Assembly (NCBI GenBank): GCA_940671915.1
Contig: CALNVZ010003426.1
Span: forward strand, 26,430,982-26,494,981
Reading direction: 5' to 3'
Source of the DNA: Paracentrotus lividus
Taxonomy: Eukaryota; Echinodermata; Echinoidea; Camarodonta; Echinidae
DNA length: 64,000 nucleotides
The notes beneath the pieces were generated by a model that was given only the letters and a program-made list of their open reading frames with translations, searched no databases and was not told the DNA's origin. Positions 23,894 through 34,830 of the stretch are shown in pieces. The translations under genes were made by a program, and so were the position numbers. How positions within the stretch are numbered: the stretch's first letter is position 1; every line of letters starts with the position of its first letter.

Positions 23894-24087
23894 CTTGTTT
23901 AGCGACAAGGATACAATAAAGGTCCACTCCAAAGCCCTTGTAGTGACATTGTAGGTAAACCTAGCATGCTTTGCATCACAAATAATTGTCCACCGATCTG
24001 TTCACACATACTTGTAATTCAGACCCGAAGATCGTTAACAGAGTGGCATTTTGAGGATGTAAGGAAGTTACCTGCAAGTCACATTTT
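23894..24087 (-). pseudogene. Type C CCP exon, indel-broken copy of 16157-16336
   Basis: Same order of words as the intact exon, longer by about 14 bases, frame lost. Confidence 0.75.
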
Positions 24088-25330
24088 CTAAATCATTGCA
24101 ATTAAATCATTGAACGGAAAACATCATGAAAAAAAAAATAAAAAAAAAGCCCCCAATTACATATAAAAAAGAAAGCGATAGAACATTCAGGGACGGTAAG
24201 AAAAATGTTCACATTATAGTGAAATAGTTTAATTTCCCACCCCCCCCGAAAAAAAAATAATAAATATATATATATTATATATATATATATAGTCATATAT
24301 ATATTAATAATGATTATAATATATTATATAATTATATATATTATAGAGTAATATATAGTAAAATAAAATAAAATGAAACAATTAAATAATTATATTGCTT
24401 CCAACAGTAAAACAAAACTACCTGAAAGGTTTCAATCAAATGGAAGTCATTTAACTACCTTAAACAGTGTAACAAACAATGCCCAGGCGCATACAGCCCG
24501 CAACACCAGTACCCTCATGCTGAGAGCTAACCACGGCCGCCTAGAGAAGCAGGACTAATTTACAACAGGAAATCGGATCTGTGTTGTGGAAAAGCACATG
24601 GTTTATAAACACATCGTTGGTGTTGTTTATAAATTTGAGTATGAAATCATTGACTATCTCGAAGGCCTTAAAGGCAAGCCAATCTAGCTTTCAATTTATT
24701 GCAGAGATACCAGACTGACTACGTTGTTTATAATTATGTTGGCAAAATAACAGCTAAATCAAATAAATTTTGATTTGAATATCATTCAATGTTACTGCAT
24801 CCCTTTAAGCATGTCACCGTCCTCCCTTTGTAAGACGACGATTCTGAATGGTCGAATTCAGGCGGCACGCGCTGCGCTGCGTTGCAGTAAGCGAATGGCG
24901 AAGGATAGTCCTACAACAAGGGACATTTACACACTTTAAACTTTAAATAATAATTGTACACAATACTCGGCGAAAGAGACATTAAAGTCTGGACTCTTAC
25001 TTGATTCTGATCTTTGTTTCATAAAACTATTTTGTTGGCTGACATGACAATTTCTTTAACCTTTCTAACACAGTATAATACCATATGTCTAGGTATAATT
25101 AGGAAAACGAAATAAGTTAAACACTTTGTAAGTATATTAAGACAAACAAAATACTATAAACAACACAAAACATCGGAAAAGTTACAGACATCATAGAATT
25201 TATTTTTTAATGCTTATTAGAAATTTCACGAATTAAGGAATAGATTTAGAGTATCAGTAGAACCACGAATATTATATCAATCAAAACAGTATGCTATCCA
25301 ACATAGATCGGACAAACGTGTGCCTATTAC

Positions 25331-25514
25331 CTGGCTTAGGGCAAAGATACAATTCAGGTCCACTCCAAAGCCCTTTGGTTGTGACATTAGCTAGCAGTAA
25401 ACTAGCATTGCTTGCATCACATATAATGTCAACCGTGTCACCATAGTTGTAATTCAGACGAAGATCGTTAACAGGGCATGTTGAGGAATGTAGGAGTACT
25501 GCAAATCACATTTT
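25331..25514 (-). pseudogene. Type C CCP exon, indel-broken copy
   Basis: Donor (GTAATA) and acceptor are present. The central part is altered by insertions near the Cys3 region. Confidence 0.7.
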
Positions 25515-25793
25515 CTAAATAATCATAAACACGATAATGAGAAGTGAAGAATTAAAAAAAAAAATATTAATTACAAAAGAAAAAGAACAACATATGAAAG
25601 TTCAAGGATTCAAAAAATACATTTGGAAAAGATGCAAAGTACATGACGACAAATAAGATAATAGAGAAAAAAAAAAAAAAAAAAAAACAGGGTGCTACAA
25701 AAAAAAACATTTTTGAAAAAAATCCCGGATACAGACAATATCAAATAAAAAGAAGTAAAAAAACAACGGAAAACTTGCTGCTAAAACAAATAC

Positions 25794-25990
25794 CTGTAAC
25801 TGGGGGAGGGGCACACAATGTTCTGACCGCTTCCATATCCCATCGTCACAGGCTCAATTCAAACCAGTCAATACCATGTTCACACGTCACAATTAGGAGT
25901 GTCGCCATCCGCGTATGTAAGACGACGATTCTGAATGTTCGAATCAAGAGGCACGCGCGGTGCATTGCAAATAGGAATGAGAGGATGAGC
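25794..25990 (-). pseudogene. Type B CCP exon copy with small indels
   Basis: Splice words are intact (TTTCAG and GTATTT) and the module order is recognisable, with a CDTPNC-like segment where Cys2 lies. Length is 197 bp against 201, so the frame is not kept. The plus-strand frame across it is antisense shadow. Confidence 0.65.
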
Positions 25991-26104
25991 CTGAAACAAG
26001 GGAAAGTTATAATTTAACATTTTTAGTAATTGCCTCAACGATTCGAATAGGAAAGGGGATGTTGGGTTAAAACAATGTGTTTATTTTTGAGGATTCGACA
26101 TTTG

Positions 26105-26215
26105 AAAACAATCAGGGAGCATGGTTACGCATTTACATTCAAGTTGTCACCGTTTCGTATGTAAGACGACGATTCTGAATGGCGAATCAGGGGCACGGCT
26201 GAGGTGAATTACAGT
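26105..26215 (-). pseudogene. Decayed type B module, copy of 19345-19478
   Basis: Same lost acceptor and same words, with additional indels. Confidence 0.6.
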
Positions 26216-26947
26216 ACAGAAAAAAAATATGTGTTAGCATGATATACTATCACATGTGCAGTACAATGATTTGAAAATGAAACTAAGATGTTGCGTTCGT
26301 AAATTTTATAATGAGAGGATGCAACATTAAAGTATGGATTACTTTATTCCGGCGTATGTGTGATATACACTCGAAAAGATATGACCACTCATAAATAGTT
26401 TAGTCGAGGTTTTGGTAGGATTAATATCAAACAAATAAATAGGCCTATATAAATAAATAAAATACCTTTCCTTTAAAAAAAAAGACACTTTAAAGAAAAA
26501 GGACATGGACACCTGATTCAGCGTTGCTGATATTCCATATCCTATTCTATACTGAAGGTAAATTTATACTTATAAATTATAATAATAATTGGTACAACAA
26601 TACTGGGGAAGCGACATTTAAAGTCTGGACTTCTTTGATTCTGATTTTTTTGATAAAAACTATTTTGTTGTACATGACAATTTTCTTTAACTCTCTAACA
26701 TGTATAATACCTATGTCTAGGTATAATTAAAAAAACGAAATAAGTTAAACACTTTTAAGTATATTAAGACAAACAAATACTCTAAACAACACAAAAACAT
26801 CGGAAAGTTACAGAATCATAGAAATTGTTTTTTTTAATGCTTAGAATATTTCACGAATTAAGGATAGATTTAGAATATAGTAGAACCCGAAATATTATAT
26901 TCAATCAAAACAGTGCATCAACATGATCGACAAACGTAGCCTATTAC

Positions 26948-27129
26948 CTGGCTTAGGGCAAGATACATCAGGTCCCCACTCCAAAGCCCTTTGTTGTGAC
27001 ATTGTAGAGTAAACATAGCATTGCTTGCATCACATATAATGTCCACCGTGTCACCATAGTTTGTAATTCAGACGAAGATCGTTAACAGTGGCATGTTGAG
27101 GAATGTAGGGAGTACTGCAAATCCAGTTT
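26948..27129 (-). pseudogene. Type C CCP exon copy, few indels
   Basis: Very close to 20207-20386, with a doubled C, an extra T and a lost base near the acceptor side. It would be functional if these proved to be read errors. Confidence 0.65.
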
Positions 27130-27402
27130 CTAAATAAATCATAAACACATGAGGAGAAGTTGATAGAATAAAAAAAAAAAATGTACAAGAAAAAGAACAA
27201 CATATGAAAGTTCAAGGATTAAAATACATTGGAAAAGATGCCAAAGTACATGAGACAAAAATAAGATAATGAAGAAAAAAAAAAAAAAAAAAAAAAAAAA
27301 CAGGTGCTACAAAAAGAAAAACATTTGAAAAAATCCCGAATAAGTACAATATCAAATAACAAAGAAAGTAAAAACAACGGAAACTTGCTGCTAAAGCCAT
27401 AC

Positions 27403-27591
27403 CTGTAAACTGGGGGAGGGCACACAATGTTCTGTCCGTTCCAATCCCATCGTTACAGCTCAATTCAAACCAGTCAATACCATGTCACACGTCACATTTA
27501 GGATGTCGCCATCGCGTATGTAAGACGACGATTCTGAATGGTCGAATCAAGAGGCACGGCCGGTGCATGCAATAGAATGAAGAGGGATGAC
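27403..27591 (-). pseudogene. Type B CCP exon copy with small deletions
   Basis: Type B words in order, flanked by recognisable splice sites, but 12 bp short and out of frame. Confidence 0.65.
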
Positions 27592-27719
27592 CTGAAACAA
27601 TGGAAAGTTATAGATTTTAACATGTTTAGTAATTGTACAACGATCGAATAGGAAAGGGGATGTTGGGTTATAAACATGTGTTTATTTTGGAGGATTCGAC
27701 ATTTGAAAACAATCAGGAG

Positions 27720-27815
27720 CATGGTTACGATTTACATTCAAGTTGTCCCGTTCTCGTATGTAAGACGACGATTCTTGAATGGCCGAAATCAGGGGGCACG
27801 GCTGGTGAATTACAG
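27720..27815 (-). pseudogene. Decayed type B module, third copy
   Basis: Matches 19345-19478 with extra single-base changes. Confidence 0.6.
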
Positions 27816-28229
27816 TACAGAAACAAAAATAGTTACTATAGTCTATCAGCAGTGACATTACATGAATTAAAACTTAGATGCTGCAACATTAAAGTATGGA
27901 TTACTTATTCCGCGCGTATGTGTGATATACACTCGAAAAGATATGACCACTCATAAAATATTTAGTCGAGGTTTTGAGGTAGGATTAATATCAAAAAAAA
28001 TAATAGGGGCCAATATTAAATAAATAAAATACCTTCCTTTAAAAAAGACACTTTAAAGAAAGGACATGGACACCTGATTCAGCCGTTGGATATTTCCATA
28101 TCCTATTCTATACTGAAGGTTATTATACTTGCGTCAATTTTAATGTCGCAATTAATACCAATGCCGAAGTTGCATTAACCAATCAATCGAGTTATATATA
28201 ATATATATATATATATTATAAATCCTCTA

Positions 28230-28742
28230 ACCTATTTTCGTCCTTAAGGCGAATTTTCTTTGTTTCCTCCTTTTATATCGCCCCAAACATAACCCTATCC
28301 CTAACCCTATAGAATTGGCGTTAAGGGGAATTTTTCGCCAATATAGAAAGTCCGCTAAAGGGGAATCCTGACTGAATAAAGCCCTATTGTTTCTCCCAGT
28401 CCCCATTAAGCGCCCCGTTTATAAGACTATATATATATTAAATATATATTATTATTTGAATTTGAAGGAATAATCTGTCATTAAACATACTACAATTATA
28501 GCATTTCTATGATTAAAAAAGGAGCATAAACTCTTCAAAACATATAAATATATCTTAACTAAAAACGGGCCTTAAGGGAACTGAGGTAAGAATAGCCTTT
28601 ATTCAGTCACGGATTCCCCTTAGCGCGGACTTTCTATAGGCGAAGAATCCCCTTAACGCCAATGTCATATTAGCGTAGGGCTCAGGGTTAGTTGGGCCGA
28701 TATAAGAGAGAAACAAGAATTCGCCTTAAGGACGAAATAGGT
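28230..28742. mobile_element. Foldback element in AT microsatellite
   Basis: The ends are complementary (CCTATTTTCGTCCTTAAGGC on the left, GCCTTAAGGACGAAATAGG on the right). Arms of about 200 bp pair with several mismatches around an AT-rich loop. It is flanked on both sides by TATATA. No coding capacity. Confidence 0.7.
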
Positions 28743-28869
28743 AATATATAGTATATATATATATATATACTATACTATATATATATATATATTTAATCTC
28801 ATATTTATATTTCTTTCTTATGCTAGACATTATCTTTAATATTTTAAGAACCGAATATAATTGAACGCT

Positions 28870-28894
28870 NNNNNNNNNNNNNNNNNNNNNNNNN
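28870..28894. other. Assembly gap (25 N)
   Basis: A run of exactly 25 N inside the indel-rich CCP copies. Confidence 0.99.
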
Positions 28895-29035
28895 AAGATA
28901 TAGAAAGAAAAAAAAAAAAAAAAAAAAAAAACAGGTGCTACAAAAAGAAAACATTTTAAAAATCCCCGGAATAAGTACAATATCAAATAACAAAGAAAGT
29001 AAAAACCAACGGAAACTGCTGCTAAAGCACAATAC

Positions 29036-29233
29036 CTGTAACTGGGGGGAGGCACACAATGTTTTTGTTCCGTTCATTCCCATCCGTCACAGCTCAATAT
29101 CAAACCAGTTCAATACCATGTTCACACGTCAACATAATAGGATTGTCGCCATCCGCGGTATGTAAGACGACGATTCTGAATGTTCGAATCAAGAGGCACG
29201 GCCGGTGCATGCAATAGGAATGAGAGGGATGAC
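29036..29233 (-). pseudogene. Type B CCP exon copy, indel-broken
   Basis: Third version of the 27403-27591 unit, just after the gap. Many insertions. Confidence 0.65.
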
Positions 29234-29344
29234 CTGAAACAATGAAAGTTATAGATTTTAACCATTTAGTAATTGTACAAACGATCGAATAGGGAAAGGG
29301 GATGTGGGTTTAAAACATGTGTTTTATTTTGAGGATTCGACATT

Positions 29345-29458
29345 TGAAAACAATCAGGAGCATGGTTACGATTTACATTCAAGTTGTCACCGTTCTCGTA
29401 TGTAAGAGACGATTCTTGAATGGGCGAATCAGGGGGCACGGTGCTTGGTGAATTACAG
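29345..29458 (-). pseudogene. Decayed type B module, fourth copy
   Basis: Encodes the same NVNR-type loss of Cys2 as 19345-19478. Confidence 0.6.
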
Positions 29459-30109
29459 TACAGAAACAAAAATTATGTGTTAGCATATGATAACTATCAC
29501 ATGTGCAGTACAATGATTGAAAATAAAACTAAGATGTTGGTTTGTAAAATTCATTTATGGGAGGGATTGCAACATTAAAGTTGGATTACTTATTCCGGCG
29601 TATGTGTGATATACACTCGAAAAGATATGACCACTCATAATAGTTTAGTCCGATGTTTGAGGTAGGATTAATATCAAACAAATAATAGAGGGGCCTATAT
29701 AAATAATAAATAAAATACCTTTCCTTAAAAAAAAAGACACTTTAAGAAAAAGACATGGACACCTGATTCAGCGTTGGATATTTTCCATTAAATCCCTATT
29801 TCTACTTAACTTCTGAAAGGTAATTATATACTTGCGTCAATTTTAAATGTCCGGGCAAAATATACCCAATGCGAAAGTTGCATAATCAATCGAACGATTA
29901 TATATAAATATATAATCAATATACTTATATAATTATTTATATGTTTTGAGATTATTGCTCTTTTTTATCATAAAAATCTTATATAATATGTATGATATAT
30001 GGCATTATTCCTTTAAATGCAACATATAATATTAAAATAATAAAATATATTATATGATATATATATATAATATAATATATATAATTTTTAATTTTTTTTT
30101 TTTTTATTG

Positions 30110-30700
30110 AAGCAAAAAACGTCAACTATTATTCAACTTTACCCCATTTCTTTCAAAAAAATTTAAATAAAAAAAGAGTCGCCCAATTTGGGCTTTGAGT
30201 ACGTGTATTCTCTTTACCACTTGTATAAATTGATTCCTAATTACATATACTGGTATCTTAGGCAAACCGCTTAGATCTAGCTTGAGGCAGACGCTTGTCA
30301 TTGTTCAAAACCGTTACATCTTACCCCCCTACGAAGGAAACAATTGTAAAGGAGGTTCAATGAGGAATCTGTTAAACAAATTTTCTGGACGGTTCAATAT
30401 GAAATAGATGATCTTGGGTTCCCTGGCCCGAGGCCACTAAACCAGTTCTCTTTTGGAAATCTAATGTTAAAAGGCACCGGCGTTTAACTTTGGAACGCCC
30501 TGGTCGATTTCCCGGCGGAAGCCATTTTTTCGATCTCACCAAAAAAATATCCCAAAAAGGGAGGAAGCTCTGGGGAATTTTAGATTTGAGCTACGTTTAA
30601 CTATTATTTTCTTCAACCCATTTTCTTTTCAAATTTAAATTAAAAAAAGAGTTGGCGCCCATTGGCCTGTTGTACGTGTTCTCTACACTTATATATATAT
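30110..30700. mobile_element. Possible element with ~100-bp direct terminal repeats
   Basis: About 30118-30215 and 30594-30695 are diverged direct repeats (AACTATTATT, AAATTTAAAT, AAAAAAAGAGT, GTACGTGT in order). They are separated by roughly 380 bp without a coding frame. Both outer sides are AT microsatellite. The layout fits a TRIM-like miniature LTR element or a local duplication; the sequence quality is poor here. Confidence 0.45.
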
Positions 30701-30879
30701 ATATAATATATATATATAATATATATATATATTATATATATATTTCTTTCTTAATGCTAGCATATCTTTATTTTTATTTAAGAACCGAATATAATGAACG
30801 CTAAATACAGTATTTATCAAAACAGATGCCTTAATTAATTTAAAGAAAAGAAACAGAAAAAACAAAACAAACATATTGC

Positions 30880-31060
30880 CTGGTTTAGGACAAGATATGT
30901 CAGGTCCACACCAAACCAACTTTATTGTGACATTGTAGAGTGAACATAGCATCGTTTCATCACAAAAACATCACTCTGTCACCAAAGTTGGTTAAGGTTA
31001 AGACGAATTCGTTGATAGTGCATTGGTGAAGGACGTAGGGAGCACTGCAAGTCACATTGC
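30880..31060 (-). pseudogene. Type C CCP exon, indel-broken copy of 32647-32826
   Basis: It shares the unusual GC donor (CAG followed by GCAATA) with the intact copy 1.8 kb to the right. Confidence 0.7.
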
Positions 31061-31338
31061 CTTTAAACAGGTTAAAATGTTAAGACTTGATTAGATTAAA
31101 TATGTAATATTCATAACAATCTCTTTATTAATGCTGGATATAAAAAAGAAAAGATTATGTTTAAAAGCGCCAACGGGCTGGCGAGTACAAGGGGTCGGCA
31201 CTAGCCTTAATTCCACCTAAGAAGAATAAACAAAAAATAGAAAAAAATAAAATTCCCCAAAAAAGCCTTACATGCGGTAGTGCAGAGGAAGTTATGTAAT
31301 ATATAAAAGGGATGCGATCATAATCTTTATTAATATGT

Positions 31339-31369
<31 letters not shown>

Positions 31370-31670
31370 TGTATAATTATTATTATTTTTTTTGTCAGCA
31401 GCATTTAAAATGTATTTCAATTTCATGCATGATCACAAAGCGAAATGTTAGAATGAACGATTAAATAAAAAAAAAAAACAAAAATAATATAATAGCGTGG
31501 ACTTTGACGGAAAAAAAGTGAAATTAAAATGCAAAAGAAGAAAAATATATGAAAACAAATATTAAGGGAATAAGAGGGGAAGGAACGTGTTGAAAGGAGA
31601 ACAAAGTACCGTTATCTGAAAAAAAAACGACAAAATATAGGCCTATTAAGAAATATAAGAATATCATTAC
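31061..31670 (-). other. Intron, indel-rich copy of 32827-33408
   Basis: Contains a T-run (31340-31370) and A-rich sequence. No exon. Confidence 0.6.
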
Positions 31671-32051
31671 CTATATTTGGGCAGGGCACATTATGTTTTT
31701 TCCATTCCATTATCCCATCGTCACAGCTCAATTCAAACCAATCAGGAGCATGGTTACACGTAACAATTTAAGTAGTCACCATCGTCGTATGTAAGACGAC
31801 GATTCTGAAATGGTCGAATCAGGTGGCACGGATGGTGCATTGCCAGTAAGCATTGCACGAATCAGAAGAAGGCTCGGACCACGATTACAACGGGTGGTCC
31901 GCTCCAAAGTCCTTTGTTGTGACACTGTAGATAAACCTGCATCGCTTCGTGTCACACGGCCAACTCACTCCTGTCACCAAAAGTTGTAATTCACACGAAG
32001 TCGTTCGATATGCATGATTGGGAACATTATGGAGCACTGCAAGGATGGAAC
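31671..32051 (-). pseudogene. Double-CCP exon, indel-broken copy of 33409-33792
   Basis: Follows the intact exon along its length, with frame-breaking insertions and a small rearranged stretch near 31870-31900. Confidence 0.7.
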
Positions 32052-32646
32052 CTAAACGAGAACAAGAAAGTCAGAGGTAAAAACAAAGTGTTTTGTACAC
32101 GTTTGCTTCAAAAGTGGGGAAGGGCTGAAGCCTTCCCAGCCCCCCCCCCCCCGGCTCCGCGGCCCCTGTGGATAACAGAATTAAACTGATAATGATACAA
32201 TGCTTTTCAAAGTTTAATGTACTAAAGGGATACGTTTTTATACGAATTTTGAACGAATGATATGTTTTTCACGTATTTTTGAACTTCAATATAAATGTAA
32301 ATATCATATTAAATTAAATATGCTAATTTATGAAATGTTATTTTGTCGTCATAGCTAAAGATTTTCCTCTTTAAACAAATGTAGCGAACATCTGTAATAC
32401 CTTATGAGGCTGTTCTCCTAAGCCCCGACTTGACCGGGGGGGGTGGGGGGGAGGGGAGGGAACACAAGTTCACGATGAGGTGGTGGTGGAATATCGTCAT
32501 GAGGATATAGATAGTCGGTGTTACAGATGGTTGGTTGTGCGATAGAAGTAATATAATCTCTCTCATGTAAAATACATATTTATCAAAAACAGTGCCTTAA
32601 TGTAATTTAAAGAAAAGAAACAGAAAAACAAAACAAAACATATTGC

Positions 32647-32826
32647 CTGGTTTAGGACAAGATATGTCAGGTCCACACCAAAGCCCTTTATTGTGACATT
32701 GTAGAGTGAACATAGCATCGTTTTCATCACAAAAAACATTCACTCTGTCACCAAAGTTGTAGTTAAGACGAAGATCGTTGATAGTGGCATGGTGAGGAAC
32801 GTAGGGAGCACTGCAAGTCACATTGC
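32647..32826 (-). CDS. CCP/sushi exon, type C, with GC splice donor
   Basis: 180 bp, phase 1 at both ends. The module reads VTCSAPYVPHH, LRLNYNFGDRVNVFCD, FTLQC and GLWCGPD, with Cys4 in ISCPKPG. It has an added cysteine in GLWCG, where paralogues have GLWSG. The donor is CAG|GCAATA rather than CAG|GTAATA; GC-AG introns are a known minor class recognised by the major spliceosome, often alternatively spliced. The acceptor is TTTTAAG. Confidence 0.75.
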
Positions 32827-33408
32827 CTTAAAACAGGTCAAATGTAGACTTGATTAGATTAAAATGTAATATCAATAACAATCTCTTTATTAATGCTGAG
32901 TATAAAAGAAGAAAAGATTATGTTTAAAGCGCCAACGCCCTGGCGAGTACAAGGTCGGCACTAGCCTTAATTCCACCTAAAGAATTAAAAAAAAAAAAAA
33001 AAAATAGAAAAAAAATAAAATTCCCCCCAAAAAGCCTTACATGCTGGTAGTGCAGAGGAAGTTATGTAATATATAAAGGCGGATGCGATATAATCTTTAT
33101 TAATCATGTGTTCTGTTATTTTTTTATTTTTGTATAATTATTATTATTTTTTTTTGTCAGCAGCCATTTAAATGTGTGCATTCATGCATGATCACAAAGC
33201 GAAATGTAGAATGAAACGATTAAATAATAAAAAAAAAAATTAATGATAATATTTGCGTGGACTTACGACAGAGAAAAAGTGAAATTAAAATGCAAAAGAA
33301 GAAAATATATGAAAACAATATTAAGGAATAAGAGGGGGAAAGGAAACAAGTGTTGAAAAAAAGACCGACAGAATATAGGCCTATTAAGAAATATAAGAAT
33401 ATCATTAC

Positions 33409-33792
33409 CTATAATTGGGGCAGGGCACATTATGTTTTTTCCATTCCATATCCCATCGTCACAGCTCAATTCAAACCAATCAGGAGCATGGTTACACGTA
33501 ACATTTAAGTAGTCACCATCGTCGTATGTAAGACGACGATTCTGAATGGTCGAATCAGGTGGCACGGATGGTGCATTGCAGTAAGCATTGGAACGATCGT
33601 CTACATCAGGAGAAGGCTCGGGACACGATACAACGGGTCCGCTCCAAAGTCCTTTGTTGTGACACTGTAGAATAAACCTTGCATCGCTGGTGTCACACGC
33701 CACACTCACTCTGTCACCAAAGTTGTAATTCACACGAAGATCGTCGATAGTAGCATGATTGGGAACATATGGAGCACTGCAAGGAATGGAAC
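33409..33792 (-). CDS. Double CCP exon (type C fused to type B)
   Basis: 384 bp, phase 1 at both ends, TTTAG acceptor and GTAATG donor. The frame is open throughout and encodes a type C module (IPCSAPYVPNH through VSCPEP), a short linker (SPDVDDRSNA) and a type B module (YCNAPSVPPDS through IMCPAPIIG). Each has four cysteines and its tryptophan. Elsewhere in the array the same two types are separate exons, so an intron was lost here or gained elsewhere. This is the most upstream intact exon that I can see; a leader exon should lie to the right. Confidence 0.85.
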
Positions 33793-33883
33793 CTAAACGA
33801 GAACAAGAAAGTCAGAGTAAAAACAAAGTGTTTTTGTACACGTTTGCTTCAAAAGTGGGGAAGGGGGCTGAAGCCTTCCCAGC

Positions 33884-33910
33884 CCCCCCCCCCCCCCCCC
33901 CCCCCCCCCC
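33884..33910. repeat. C-run next to a GC-rich block
   Basis: About 27 consecutive C bases followed by CGGCTCCGCGGCCCC. The indel-rich copy at 32143 has a shorter run, as expected of a tract hard to sequence. Confidence 0.85.
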
Positions 33911-34009
33911 GGCTCCGCGGCCCCTGTGGAATAACTAGAATTAAAGTGAATAATGATACAATGCTTTCAAAAGTTTGATGTACTAAAGGGATACGTTTTA
34001 TCGCTCACA

Positions 34010-34380
34010 TTTTGAACGATGATATGTTTTTCACGTATTTTGAACTTCAATATAAATGTGAAATATTATTCATATTAAATTAAATATGCAATGTTATTAG
34101 AAAATGTTATTTTTTGTGCTATACTTTTTAAAAAGATTCTTACCTCATTAAACAATGCGAGTTCGAAAATGTTTGGTAATATTTCTATCTGAAAACAGTG
34201 CATTTTTAAGCGTTTTTATGCTATGTTTATGAGGAAGATACATATTATCTCACTAAACAATGTGAGCGCGAAAAATAATAAATCAACCTGAAGGCCTGAA
34301 AACAGTGCAATTTTAAAACGTCTTTATGCTATGCTTACAAGGAAGGTACATAATATCTAATTATTCCCGGCTGACAAAAT
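34010..34380. repeat. Tandem ~110-bp units related to the GCGAAGCG family
   Basis: Two units near 34150 and 34260 share AAACAATG(C/T)GAG, AAAACAGTGCA and TTTATGCTATG. A related unit is at about 36180-36300. They carry degenerate forms of the GCGCGAAGCGCGAGC repeat. Confidence 0.55.
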
Positions 34381-34499
34381 AACAAACACGGTATTTGCGG
34401 TTATGTCGTGGCTTTATTGAAACTTTGTGATGGACGCTTAATTGCAAATTATCATTTGAGATATCACAACAAAATAACACATAATATAATCATCATGAA

Positions 34500-34830
34500 C
34501 AGGTAACAGCCTCCCCGCCTTTGCAATCGAGTAAGGCATAAACGTATATCATTCAATTTCATTTCATGTATTTGTTATTGCCCAACAGGATAATTCATTT
34601 ACGTTAACATTAATACCTTCCCCCCGCCTAAGCAATCGAGTGAGACCTAAAATAATGTTACCAACCTGCCCGACTCAGAAATTATCCCATCCCCAAGCCT
34701 CTGAAATCGAGTAGAACCTAAACATGTAATACCATGCAATAACACAGGACAGATATAAAACGTTATATCAAATCATCATAAACCCAGATACCAGCCTCGT
34801 CGCCTTTAAGATCAGGTGAGGCGTAAGATG
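34500..34830. repeat. Four short motifs of the type GCCT...AATCGAGT...AGGC
   Basis: Similar 25-30-base words occur near 34508, 34622, 34690 and 34795, each with a GCCT-N(3-8)-ATCGAG core and partly self-complementary ends. Spacing is irregular. Function unknown. Confidence 0.45.

Larger units (their letters stand above)
20525..25520 (-). repeat. Indel-rich second copy of 13040-17640
   Basis: Landmarks follow in the same order: the 222-bp type A duplication (20847-21297), the T-run (21547-21569), type B (22526-22739), the 3' remnant (23355-23445), type C (23894-24087), the AT tract (24258-24360), the 5' remnant (24812-24914) and type C (25331-25514). Roughly one small indel every 15-30 bases falls in exon and intron alike. 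The even spread across coding and non-coding bases points to unpolished reads, or to an unselected duplicate. Confidence 0.85.

Noticed and set aside
25643-26017. 124-codon plus-strand frame
   Set aside because: Antisense shadow of a minus-strand type B CCP exon copy.
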